From Curvibacter gracilis ATCC BAA-807 (GTDB lineage Bacteria > Pseudomonadota > Gammaproteobacteria > Burkholderiales > Burkholderiaceae_C), in NCBI RefSeq assembly GCF_000518645.1, contig NZ_JADZ01000028.1:1-64000 (forward strand): a stretch of 64,000 nucleotides of DNA. The letters run 5' to 3'. Positions 17,606 through 25,592 of this stretch are shown piece by piece (position 1 is the stretch's first letter; each line of letters begins with the position of its first letter). Under the pieces are notes generated by a model. The model was not told where the DNA came from, did not search any database, and was given only the letters and a program-made list of their open reading frames with translations. The position numbers and the translations under genes were made by a program.

Positions 17606-19051
17606 TCAAACTTCCAGAATCCAGGTGTCCTTGGTGCCACCGCCTTGCGACGAGTTGACGACCAGAGAGCCTTCCTTCAGGGCCACGCGGGTCAGGCCGC
17701 CGGGCACCATCTGCACCGTCTTGCCCGACAGCACAAAGGGGCGCAGGTCAATGTGGCGCGGTGCGATGCCGGACTCAACGAAGGTCGGGCAGCTCGACAG
17801 GCTGAGCGTGGGCTGGGCGATGTAGCCACTGGGGTTGGCCAGCACCGCGGCGCGGAACTCTTCGATCTCGGCCTTGGTTGCGGCCGGGCCGACCAGCATG
17901 CCGTAGCCCCCCGCACCGTGCACCTCCTTGACCACCAGGTCCTTGAGGTTGTCCAGGGTGTACTGCAGCTCGTCCTTGTTGCGGCACATGTAGGTGGGCA
18001 CGTTGTTCAGGATCGGCTTTTCGCCAAGGTAGAACTCGATCATCTTGGGCACGTAGGGGTAGATCGACTTGTCGTCGGCCACGCCAGTGCCCACGGCATT
18101 GCAGATTGCCACGTTGCCGGCACGGTAGGCATTCATGAGCCCGGCGCAGCCCAGCGTGGACGTGGGGCGGAACACCTGCGGGTCGAGGAAATCGTCGTCC
18201 ACCCGGCGGTAGATCACATCCACCCGCTTGAGGCCGCGGGTGGTGCGCATCCACACGAAGTCATCCTTCACCAGCAGGTCCTGGCCTTCGACCAGCTCCA
18301 CACCCATCTGCTGGGCCAGGAAGGCATGCTCGAAATAGGCGCTGTTGTACATGCCGGGCGTGAGCACCACCACCGTGGGCTCGGCCGTGGCCGGTGGGGC
18401 CGAGGCACGCAGGGTTTCCAGCAACAGATCGGGGTAATGCGCCACCGGGGCCACGCGGTGCTGGCTGAACAGGTCGGGGAACAGCCGCATCATCATCTTG
18501 CGGTCTTCGAGCATGTAGCTCACGCCGCTGGGCACGCGCAGATTGTCTTCGAGCACGTAGTACTCGCCGTCGCCATTGGCATTGGGGGCCCGGACGATGT
18601 CGATGCCCGAGATCTGCGAGTAGATGTTGTTGGGCACATCGACACCCATCATCACGCTGCGGAACTGGGCGTTGTTCAGGATCTGCTCGGCCGGAATGAC
18701 GCCGGCACGGATGATGTCCTGATCGTGGTAGACGTCATGGATGAAGCGGTTCAGGGCGGTGACCCGCTGGACCAGACCTTTTTCCATCGACTGCCATTCG
18801 TGCGCCGGGATGATGCGCGGAATCAGGTCGAAGGGGATCAGGCGCTCGGTGCCCGCACCGTCCTCATCCTTGGCGCCATAGACCGCAAAGGTGATGCCGA
18901 CGCGGCGGAAGATCATCTCTGCTTCTTCACGCCGGGCTTTCATCATCTCGGCCGGCTGTCGTGCCAGCCAACGCTCATACGCCTCGTAGTGGGTTCGCAC
19001 GGGGCTGCCCGCGATGGGCAAACGGGTGTACATCTCGTCAAATTTCAGCAT
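17606..19051 (-). CDS. Circularly permuted type 2 ATP-grasp protein (COG2308)
   Basis: 481 residues from the ATG at 19051, which has AGGAGA seven bases upstream; a longer in-frame reading lacks family similarity. Motifs include HDVYHDQDIIRAGVIP, EYYVLEDNLRVPSGVSYMLE, LTPGMYNSAYFEHAFLA, VDVIYRRVDDDFLDP, and VVKEVHGAGGYGMLVGP with the nucleotide-binding Lys. ATP-grasp enzymes form an acyl phosphate and ligate it to an amine. This permuted family is predicted to be a peptide ligase of unknown substrate. It is the first gene of the minus-strand half of the ATP-grasp/alpha-E/transglutaminase locus. A sigma-54-type promoter and an NtrC-like dyad lie just upstream, between it and comEC. Confidence 0.9.
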   Translation of the reverse strand: MLKFDEMYTRLPIAGSPVRTHYEAYERWLARQPAEMMKARREEAEMIFRRVGITFAVYGAKDEDGAGTERLIPFDLIPRIIPAHEWQSMEKGLVQRVTALNRFIHDVYHDQDIIRAGVIPAEQILNNAQFRSVMMGVDVPNNIYSQISGIDIVRAPNANGDGEYYVLEDNLRVPSGVSYMLEDRKMMMRLFPDLFSQHRVAPVAHYPDLLLETLRASAPPATAEPTVVVLTPGMYNSAYFEHAFLAQQMGVELVEGQDLLVKDDFVWMRTTRGLKRVDVIYRRVDDDFLDPQVFRPTSTLGCAGLMNAYRAGNVAICNAVGTGVADDKSIYPYVPKMIEFYLGEKPILNNVPTYMCRNKDELQYTLDNLKDLVVKEVHGAGGYGMLVGPAATKAEIEEFRAAVLANPSGYIAQPTLSLSSCPTFVESGIAPRHIDLRPFVLSGKTVQMVPGGLTRVALKEGSLVVNSSQGGGTKDTWILEV

Positions 19052-19074
19052 GGACCATCTCCTGCTTTCAGCAT

Positions 19075-19090
19075 AGCAATTTCCGGGCCC
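19075..19090 (-). promoter_or_regulatory. Sigma-54 (RpoN) promoter candidate for the ATP-grasp/alpha-E operon
   Basis: Read on the minus strand, GGGCCCGGAAATTGCT matches the -24/-12 consensus TGGCACG-N4-TTGCW at 10 of 12 defined positions. It keeps the invariant GG-N10-GC spacing. The predicted start near 19064 leaves a short leader that begins at the AGGAGA ribosome-binding site. Confidence 0.55.
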
Positions 19091-19094
19091 AATC

Positions 19095-19111
19095 TGCACT
19101 TGTTTTGTGCA
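19095..19111. promoter_or_regulatory. NtrC-like 17-bp dyad next to the sigma-54 promoter
   Basis: TGCACTTGTTTTGTGCA has perfect TGCAC/GTGCA half-sites separated by 7 bases, the geometry of the NtrC consensus TGCACC-N5-GGTGCA. It lies 5 bases upstream of the -24 element, closer than a usual enhancer, so a distal companion site or a different regulator remains possible. Confidence 0.5.
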
Positions 19112-19142
19112 CGGCACCGATCCAAATGGCAAATTTTTCGCA

Positions 19143-21719
19143 TCAAGGTAACAGCGGCCAATGCCAGTAGCGGCGGTCCAGGCTGCGCTGGCAGGCCCAG
19201 CGGGCTGGCTCGGCGCTGGACCAATGCACCGCGCCACACTCCGGCGTGGACACCCAGGCGATGTCCAGTGCGGCATAGCGGGCCATCACCCGCTCGGCCG
19301 GGTGGCCGAAGCGGTTGCGGTACCCGGCCTGCACCACCGCCACCGACGGCTGCACGGCCCGCAGGAATTCCTCGCTTGACGAGGTGGTGCTCCCATGGTG
19401 CGGCACCAACAGGAAGTTGGCCCGCAGGGCCGCATGGCGCGCCAGCAAGGCCCGCTCCTGATCCCGCTCGATGTCACCCGTCAGCAAAGCGGTGTGCCCC
19501 AGCGCATCCTCGACGCGCAGCACACAGCTGAGTGCGTTGCTGCGCGCCCCGGACACGACATCCGCCGCAGCGGGATGCAGCACCTCGAAGTGCACGCCGT
19601 CCCAGACCCATCGCTCACCGGCCACACAAGGTCGGGCAGCATGTCCCGCCCATGCCTCCAACCCTTGCCATGAGGCACGCAGGCTGGCCTGGGGGTAGGC
19701 CTGCAACACCGCAGACGCCCCGCCGGTGTGATCGGTGTCCCGGTGGCTCAGCACCAGGGCGTTCAAGCTGGCGCCTTGTGCCCGCAGCAAGGGCACCAAC
19801 ACCCGCTCGCCGGCATCACTGCCGGGTGAATACCGGGGCCCGGCGTCATACAACAGCTGCCTCGTGGCCGTGCGCAGCCACACGGCCGTGCCCTGCCCCA
19901 CGTCCACGGCCAGCAACTCAAAGCGCCCTGGCGCAGGCCCGGGCACCTGCCACAGCAGCACCGGCACCAGCAAGGGCAAGCCCAGGCAGCGCCAGGCCAC
20001 AGGCCAGGGGCCGACGCACAGCACGCCGCCCAGCCCCCCTGAAAAAACCGCCCAGACCGGTGCAACGGCCGTCGACCAGGTAGCCCCCGGCCATTGCGCC
20101 ATCCACTGCAGGCCCCACAACAACAGTTGCAATGCCTGCTGAGCCAGCCCCCACAGCGGCGGCAACACGCAGCCCAGCAGCGCCAGTGGCGTGACCACCA
20201 CCGTCACCCAGGGCACGGCCACCAGATTGGCCACCAGGCCCACCACCGACACCTGGCCGAAGAGCAACAGGCTCAGCGGGGCCAGGGCCAGGCCCAACAC
20301 CCCCTGCTCGCGCAACAGACCCAGCCCCAGGCCAAGCGCCTTTCGAGGCAGCGCCACGGCCGGCGCCACCGGGCTTGCGGCTCGCCCCACATCCGTGGCG
20401 AACAGAATGCCCACCGCCACAAAGCTGAGCCAGAAGCCCGGTTGCAGACAAGCCCAGGGGTCCCACAGCAAGACCACGGCCACAATCATCGACCACAGGC
20501 TGGGCCAGGGCCAGCGCCGCCCGCCCCACTGCAGGGCACAGACCAGCACCAGCATGCCCACGGTGCGCTGGGCCGGAATGCCCCAGCCACAAAACACCGA
20601 ATAGCCCAGGGCCACCAACACCCCAGCCCAACGGCCCAGGACCGGTGCCGGGCACCACAGACAAGCCCGCCCCCAGGGCCCCGGCCAACGCGCCGTCTGA
20701 CGCCAGAGCCAGCCCAAGCCCCGCGCCGACAACCAGGCCAGCAGGGTGATGTGCAGCCCCGAGATGCTCATCAGGTGCGCCACGCCGGTCTGCCGGAACA
20801 GCAACCAGTCTTCGCGGCGGATGGAACGCTGATCCCCGGTGACCAAGGCCACCACCACCCCGACCCCGGGGCCGGCAGCAGCGCCCAGGGTCAAGAGAAT
20901 GGACTCACGCACCCGATGGCGCAGACGCTCGATCGGGTAGGCTGCGGTGCTCGCCAGCAGGCGAGGCGCCTGCGCCATCGAGCGGGCTCGCACCCAGCCC
21001 GTGGCCAGGATGCCCTGCTCCCAGAGCCAGAGTTCGTAGTCAAAACCCCCAGGGTTGCGAGCGCCATGCACACGCTTGAGGCGCACGGTGAACCGCCATC
21101 GCTGGCCTGGCACGGGCGCCTCAGACCCTGCGGCTGGCGCATTGACATCCGCGCCCGCCGCGGCCAGCCCATCGACCAGATCACGCTCGCCATCCGCGTC
21201 GTCATCACCCCGAAGGCTGGCCGGGTGTTGCAGCGGGTTCCAGCCCAGCAGCAAATCGGCCGGCACGGCCACCGGCCGGCCCAGCAGGGTGGCCGATTCC
21301 ACCTGAAGGACAAAGCGCCACCCCCAATCCCCTGACTGCGGCAGGCTGGCCACCCGCCCCACGAGCACCAGGTCGCGCCCTTCCAGTTCGGGCGCCAGTG
21401 CCTGCTGCAACAACAGGGCCGCCCGCAGCCCCGCACCACCCCAGGCCACGGCGCCCGCCAGAGCTCCCACCAGCGCCAGCCAGACCCAGCCAGCACGTCG
21501 TTGCATCAGGACCACACCCGCCAACGCAGCCAACCCGAAGCACAGCACCGCGCCGTATAGAACGGATGGCATCAGCCAGGCTTGCCGGACCTGCAGCAGG
21601 GTGCCGCCCAGCACCCCCAGCCCCAGAGCCCCCCAGCCACGCCAGGGCAGGCGCCAGCGGGCGCCAGCCTCACGCCCCAGGCGCAGCGACGCAGACTCAT
21701 GCCGAGACATCCAGCTCAT
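19143..21719 (-). CDS. comEC: ComEC/Rec2 DNA internalisation channel protein
   Basis: 858 residues from the ATG at 21719 (AGGA upstream). It has three parts. First, an N-terminal membrane/OB-like DUF4131 region covers about 1-230. Second, the Competence domain follows, with VVVALVTGDQRSIRREDW, TGVAHLMSISGLHITLLAWL and many helices (about 240-560). Third, a C-terminal metallo-beta-lactamase domain carries VDVGQGTAVWLRT, LSHRDTDHTGG and LLVPHHGSTTSSSEEFL. It forms the inner-membrane channel that imports single-stranded DNA during natural transformation. It sits between the two halves of the ATP-grasp/transglutaminase locus and shares orientation with the alpha-E half. The gene is full length, so competence is plausible if the other components are present elsewhere. 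Confidence 0.93.
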   Translation of the reverse strand: MSWMSRHESASLRLGREAGARWRLPWRGWGALGLGVLGGTLLQVRQAWLMPSVLYGAVLCFGLAALAGVVLMQRRAGWVWLALVGALAGAVAWGGAGLRAALLLQQALAPELEGRDLVLVGRVASLPQSGDWGWRFVLQVESATLLGRPVAVPADLLLGWNPLQHPASLRGDDDADGERDLVDGLAAAGADVNAPAAGSEAPVPGQRWRFTVRLKRVHGARNPGGFDYELWLWEQGILATGWVRARSMAQAPRLLASTAAYPIERLRHRVRESILLTLGAAAGPGVGVVVALVTGDQRSIRREDWLLFRQTGVAHLMSISGLHITLLAWLSARGLGWLWRQTARWPGPWGRACLWCPAPVLGRWAGVLVALGYSVFCGWGIPAQRTVGMLVLVCALQWGGRRWPWPSLWSMIVAVVLLWDPWACLQPGFWLSFVAVGILFATDVGRAASPVAPAVALPRKALGLGLGLLREQGVLGLALAPLSLLLFGQVSVVGLVANLVAVPWVTVVVTPLALLGCVLPPLWGLAQQALQLLLWGLQWMAQWPGATWSTAVAPVWAVFSGGLGGVLCVGPWPVAWRCLGLPLLVPVLLWQVPGPAPGRFELLAVDVGQGTAVWLRTATRQLLYDAGPRYSPGSDAGERVLVPLLRAQGASLNALVLSHRDTDHTGGASAVLQAYPQASLRASWQGLEAWAGHAARPCVAGERWVWDGVHFEVLHPAAADVVSGARSNALSCVLRVEDALGHTALLTGDIERDQERALLARHAALRANFLLVPHHGSTTSSSEEFLRAVQPSVAVVQAGYRNRFGHPAERVMARYAALDIAWVSTPECGAVHWSSAEPARWACQRSLDRRYWHWPLLP

Positions 21720-21897
21720 GAGGCATCCTAGGCACACCCTGCGCCGGCCGAACCTGCCCACCCGTGGCGGCTGCGCATTTGCCGCCCCCTCGGCACGCTC
21801 AGTCCGGCCGCTGATCCTGCCCGCCTCGGAAACTGGGGCGACAGGAGTGCATCAGATCAAAAGAAGTGGGCCAACACCCCCGAATTGACACACACAG

Positions 21898-21913
21898 TGG
21901 CGCGGCTCTTGCT
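21898..21913 (+). promoter_or_regulatory. Sigma-54 (RpoN) promoter candidate upstream of the DUF2126 gene
   Basis: TGGCGCGGCTCTTGCT matches TGGCACG-N4-TTGCW at 11 of 12 defined positions with exact GG-N10-GC spacing. Predicted transcription start is near 21924, about 59 bases before the ATG at 21983. A TTGACA at 21885-21890 is not correctly spaced from any -10. Confidence 0.65.
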
Positions 21914-21927
21914 AGGATGATCCTTGA

Positions 21928-21948
21928 GGCCGCCAACCCGAGGCGGCC
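21928..21948 (+). other. GC-rich hairpin in the leader of the DUF2126 gene
   Basis: GGCCGCC and GGCGGCC arms (7 bp) flank a 7-base loop just after the predicted transcription start and are followed by GTTTCCC. It could stabilise the mRNA 5' end or attenuate transcription. Confidence 0.4.
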
Positions 21949-21982
21949 GTTTCCCGGCACATTTGCCAGAGAGACAAGACGA

Positions 21983-24900
21983 ATGTCGATCCACGCTGCA
22001 CTGAACCACGTCACCCACTACCGCTATGACCGGCCCGTCAACCTGGGCCCCCAGGTGGTCCGGCTGCGCCCGGCACCGCACTGCCGCAGCAAGGTCATTT
22101 CCTATTCGCTGCGCATCGAACCCGAAAACCACTTCATCAATTGGCAACAAGACCCGTTTGCCAACTACCAGGCCCGCCTGGTCTTCCCCAACCCCACCAC
22201 CGAGTTCAAGGTCACGGTCGACCTGGTGGTCGAGATGGCGGTGTACAACCCCTTCGACTTCTTCCTGGAGCCCGCGGCGGAGAACTTCCCGTTCCAGTAC
22301 GAAGAACTGGTCAAGCAGGAGCTGGCGCCCTACCTTGCGACCGAGCCCGCCACCCCACTGCTGAAAAAGTACCTGGCCGAGATCGACCGCAGCGAGTGCC
22401 GCACCATCGATTTCCTGGTGCGGCTGAACCAGAAGCTGCAAAACGACATCCGCTACCTGATCCGCATGGAACCCGGCGTTCAGACGCCCGAAGAAACCCT
22501 GGGCAATGCCTCGGGCTCGTGCCGTGACTCGGGCTGGCTGCTGGTGCAGTTGCTGCGCCACTGCGGCCTGGCAGCGCGCTTCGTGTCGGGCTACCTGATC
22601 CAGCTCAAGCCCGACGTCAAGGCCCTGGACGGCCCCAGCGGCACCGAGGTGGACTTCACCGACCTGCACGCCTGGTGCGAGGTCTACCTGCCCGGCGCGG
22701 GCTGGATCGGCCTGGACCCCACCTCGGGCCTGCTGGCCGGTGAAGGCCACATTCCACTGGCCTGCACGCCGCAGCCCTCGGGGGCGGCGCCGGTTGAAGG
22801 GGCGGTGGACAAGTGCGAGGTCGAATTCAGCCACCACATGGAAGTCACGCGCATCTACGAATCGCCGCGCGTCACCATGCCCTACACCGACGAGCAATGG
22901 GCCCGCGTGCTGGCCCTGGGCGAAGCGGTGGATGCCGAGCTGGTGGCCGGCGACGTGCGCCTGACCCAGGGTGGTGAGCCAACCTATGTGGCCACCGACG
23001 ACCGCGAAGGCGCCGAATGGAACACCGACGCCCTGGGCCCCACCAAGCGCGCCTACGCCACCGAGCTGGTGCACAAGCTGCGTGACGAATATGGCCAGGG
23101 CGGCTTTCTGCACTTCGGCCAGGGCAAGTGGTACCCGGGCGAGCAGTTGCCGCGCTGGGCCCTGTCGATCTGCTGGCGCGCCGACGGCCAGCCGGTCTGG
23201 AACAACCCGGCCCTGTTCGCCGACGAACGTGTCACCGCCCACTACACCGCCGCCGACGCCCAGCGCTTCACCAGCACCCTGGCCGGCAAACTGGGCATGA
23301 CCGACAAGTACATCGAAGCAGGCTACGAAGACACCTGGTACTACCTGTGGCGCGAGCGCCGCCTGCCGGTCAACGTCGACCCCTTCAACTCCAAGCTCGA
23401 CGACGAGATGGAGCGCGTGCGCCTGCGCCGCGTGTTCGACCAGAAGCTCGACTCGGTGGTGGGCTATGTGCTGCCGCTGGATGTGAACCCCGACGCCGAC
23501 AACCCGGCCATGGTCGGCCCACGCTGGCAGACCGGGCCCTGGTTCTTCCGCGACGAACGCATGTACCTGATCCCGGGCGACTCGCCCATGGGCTACCGCC
23601 TGCCCCTGGACTCGCTGCCCTGGGTCAGCAGCGCCGAGTACCCCTACATGGTCGAGACCGACCCGATGGCCCCACGCTCGGCCCTGCCGGCCGCCCAGGC
23701 CCTGCACAGCCGCTACGCCGGCGGCAGCACCGACCTGCGCGGCGTGCCCTATCTGGCTGGCACGGCCAGCCCGGGCGAAGCCCAACGCCGCGCCCAGGGC
23801 CTCGGGTCCGGCCAAGGTGAGGCTGCTGGTGTCGGCGATGCCGAAGCCGCCACCCGCACCGGCCAGCCCCAACCGGGCCGTTGGGAGATGGCGCCTGCCC
23901 GCGGCACCTCGGCCCACTGGATCACCCGCACCGCGCTGTGCGTCGAAGCCCGCAACCCGGCACGCGCCAACGGCCCCAAGGTGGAAGCCGCCAGCGTCAA
24001 ATCCAGCCTGCTGTACGTCTTCATGCCCCCGCTGTCGCGCCTGGAAGACTACCTGGACCTGCTGGCCGCCATCGAGGCCACGGCCGAGGAACTTGGCGTG
24101 CAGATCGTGCTGGAAGGCTACCCGCCGCCACGCGACCCCCGTCTGAAGCTGCTGCAGGTCACCCCGGACCCGGGCGTGATCGAGGTCAACATCCACCCGG
24201 CGCACAACTGGAAGCAGTTGGTGCAGCACACCGAGTTCCTGTACCAGGCGGCCTTCGAATCGCGCCTGACGGCCGAGAAGTTCATGACCGACGGCCGGCA
24301 CACCGGCACCGGCGGCGGCAACCACTTTGTGCTCGGCGGCGCCACCCCGGCCGACAGCCCGTTCCTGCGCAAGCCCGAACTGCTGGCCAGCCTGATCCTG
24401 TACTGGCACAACCACCCCTCGCTGAGCTATCTGTTCTCGGGCATGTTCATCGGCCCGACCAGCCAGGCCCCGCGCGTGGACGAAGCCCGCAACGACCAGC
24501 TCTACGAACTCGAGATCGCGCTGCGCGAAATCGAGCGCAACCGCGAGCTCTACGGCCAGGACATGCCGCCCTGGCTGGTGGACCGCACGCTGCGCAACAT
24601 CCTGGTCGACGTCACCGGCAACACCCACCGCAGCGAGTTCTGCATCGACAAGATGTACTCGCCCGACAGCAGCACCGGCCGCCTGGGCCTGCTGGAACTG
24701 CGGGCCTTCGAGATGCCGCCGCATGCCCGCATGAGCATCGCCCAGCAACTGTTGCTGCGTGCCCTGATCGCCCGCTTCTGGAAGCAGCCCTACAAGGCCC
24801 CGGTCACCCGCTGGGGCACCCAGCTGCATGACCGCTGGCTGCTGCCCACCTTTGTGCGGCAAGACTTCAACGACGTGATGGCCGAGATGCGCCAGGCCGG

Positions 24901-25495
24901 CTATGCCTTCGATGACGCCTGGTTTGCCCCGCACTTCGAGTTCCGCTTCCCGCTGGTGGGCAGCGTGCAGTCCATGGGCATCGAGCTGACCCTGCGCAAC
25001 GCACTGGAACCCTGGCATGTGATGGGCGAGGAAGGCTCGGCCGGCGGCACGGTGCGTTACGTCGACTCGTCGCTGGAGCGCATCGAGGTGCATGTGAGCG
25101 GCTTCAACGATGCCCGCCACGTGGTCACGGTCAACGGCCGGCCGTTGCCGCTGCAGCCCACCGGCGTCGAAGGCGAGTTCGTCGCCAGCGTGCGTTACAA
25201 GGCCTGGAACCCGCCCTCGGCCCTGCACCCCAGCATCGGCGTGCATGCGCCCCTGGTGTTCGACATCGTCGACAGCTGGATGAAGCGCTCGGTGGGAGGC
25301 TGCCAGTACCACGTGGCCCACCCGGGCGGTCGCAATTACGTGACCTTCCCGGTGAATGCCTATGAGGCCGAAAGCCGCCGTCTGTCGCGCTTCTTCCGCA
25401 TGGGTCACACCCCGGGCACGCTGCATGTGCCCGAAGCCACCGTGGGCGTGCCGGGCAGCCGTGAATTCCCGTTCACGCTGGACCTGCGGCGCTGA
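21983..25495 (+). CDS. Transglutaminase-like / DUF2126 large protein
   Basis: 1170 residues. The N-terminal 300 residues are a transglutaminase-like peptidase with bacterial N-terminal domain: HYRYDRPVNLGPQVVRLRPAP, Cys in SCRDSGWLLVQLLRH near residue 180, His in TDLHAWCEVYLPG near 229, and Asp in GLDPTSG near 243. The rest is DUF2126, with LTQGGEPTYVATDDR, GKWYPGEQLPRWA, GTGGGNHFVLGG and LRAFEMPPHARMSIAQQ. A Gly/Ala/Gln-rich linker near 590-640 divides it. Related proteins accompany ATP-grasp/alpha-E genes and are predicted peptidases or amidases acting on the product. It starts the plus-strand half of the locus, downstream of a sigma-54-type promoter. Confidence 0.9.
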   Translation: MSIHAALNHVTHYRYDRPVNLGPQVVRLRPAPHCRSKVISYSLRIEPENHFINWQQDPFANYQARLVFPNPTTEFKVTVDLVVEMAVYNPFDFFLEPAAENFPFQYEELVKQELAPYLATEPATPLLKKYLAEIDRSECRTIDFLVRLNQKLQNDIRYLIRMEPGVQTPEETLGNASGSCRDSGWLLVQLLRHCGLAARFVSGYLIQLKPDVKALDGPSGTEVDFTDLHAWCEVYLPGAGWIGLDPTSGLLAGEGHIPLACTPQPSGAAPVEGAVDKCEVEFSHHMEVTRIYESPRVTMPYTDEQWARVLALGEAVDAELVAGDVRLTQGGEPTYVATDDREGAEWNTDALGPTKRAYATELVHKLRDEYGQGGFLHFGQGKWYPGEQLPRWALSICWRADGQPVWNNPALFADERVTAHYTAADAQRFTSTLAGKLGMTDKYIEAGYEDTWYYLWRERRLPVNVDPFNSKLDDEMERVRLRRVFDQKLDSVVGYVLPLDVNPDADNPAMVGPRWQTGPWFFRDERMYLIPGDSPMGYRLPLDSLPWVSSAEYPYMVETDPMAPRSALPAAQALHSRYAGGSTDLRGVPYLAGTASPGEAQRRAQGLGSGQGEAAGVGDAEAATRTGQPQPGRWEMAPARGTSAHWITRTALCVEARNPARANGPKVEAASVKSSLLYVFMPPLSRLEDYLDLLAAIEATAEELGVQIVLEGYPPPRDPRLKLLQVTPDPGVIEVNIHPAHNWKQLVQHTEFLYQAAFESRLTAEKFMTDGRHTGTGGGNHFVLGGATPADSPFLRKPELLASLILYWHNHPSLSYLFSGMFIGPTSQAPRVDEARNDQLYELEIALREIERNRELYGQDMPPWLVDRTLRNILVDVTGNTHRSEFCIDKMYSPDSSTGRLGLLELRAFEMPPHARMSIAQQLLLRALIARFWKQPYKAPVTRWGTQLHDRWLLPTFVRQDFNDVMAEMRQAGYAFDDAWFAPHFEFRFPLVGSVQSMGIELTLRNALEPWHVMGEEGSAGGTVRYVDSSLERIEVHVSGFNDARHVVTVNGRPLPLQPTGVEGEFVASVRYKAWNPPSALHPSIGVHAPLVFDIVDSWMKRSVGGCQYHVAHPGGRNYVTFPVNAYEAESRRLSRFFRMGHTPGTLHVPEATVGVPGSREFPFTLDLRR

Positions 25496-25579
25496 GTTGC
25501 CCTGATGTTTCGTGAAATCGTCCTGCCTCAACAGCATGACGGTTTCATGACTTGCATCAGTTCAACAAGCCGCTCATGG

Positions 25580-25585
25580 GACAAT
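25580..25585 (+). promoter_or_regulatory. Predicted -10 element of a leaderless ATP-grasp/alpha-E mRNA
   Basis: GACAAT lies 7 bases before the GTG at 25593 and there is no Shine-Dalgarno. This would give internal transcription of the last two genes of the locus independent of the upstream sigma-54-type promoter. Confidence 0.4.
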
Positions 25586-25592
25586 ACCGCCC

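Noticed and set aside
17645-19531. 628-residue plus-strand open frame
   Set aside because: Antisense to the permuted ATP-grasp gene and the end of comEC; no domain is visible.
21885-21918. TTGACA/TAGGAT as a sigma-70 promoter for the DUF2126 gene
   Set aside because: The spacer is 22 bases, too long; the sigma-54 match at 21898-21913 overlaps it and is better.
21857-25537. 1226-residue minus-strand open frame
   Set aside because: Runs antisense to the DUF2126 gene over its whole length and would also cover its predicted promoter. Composition (His, Gln, Val, Gly) is that of a shadow frame.
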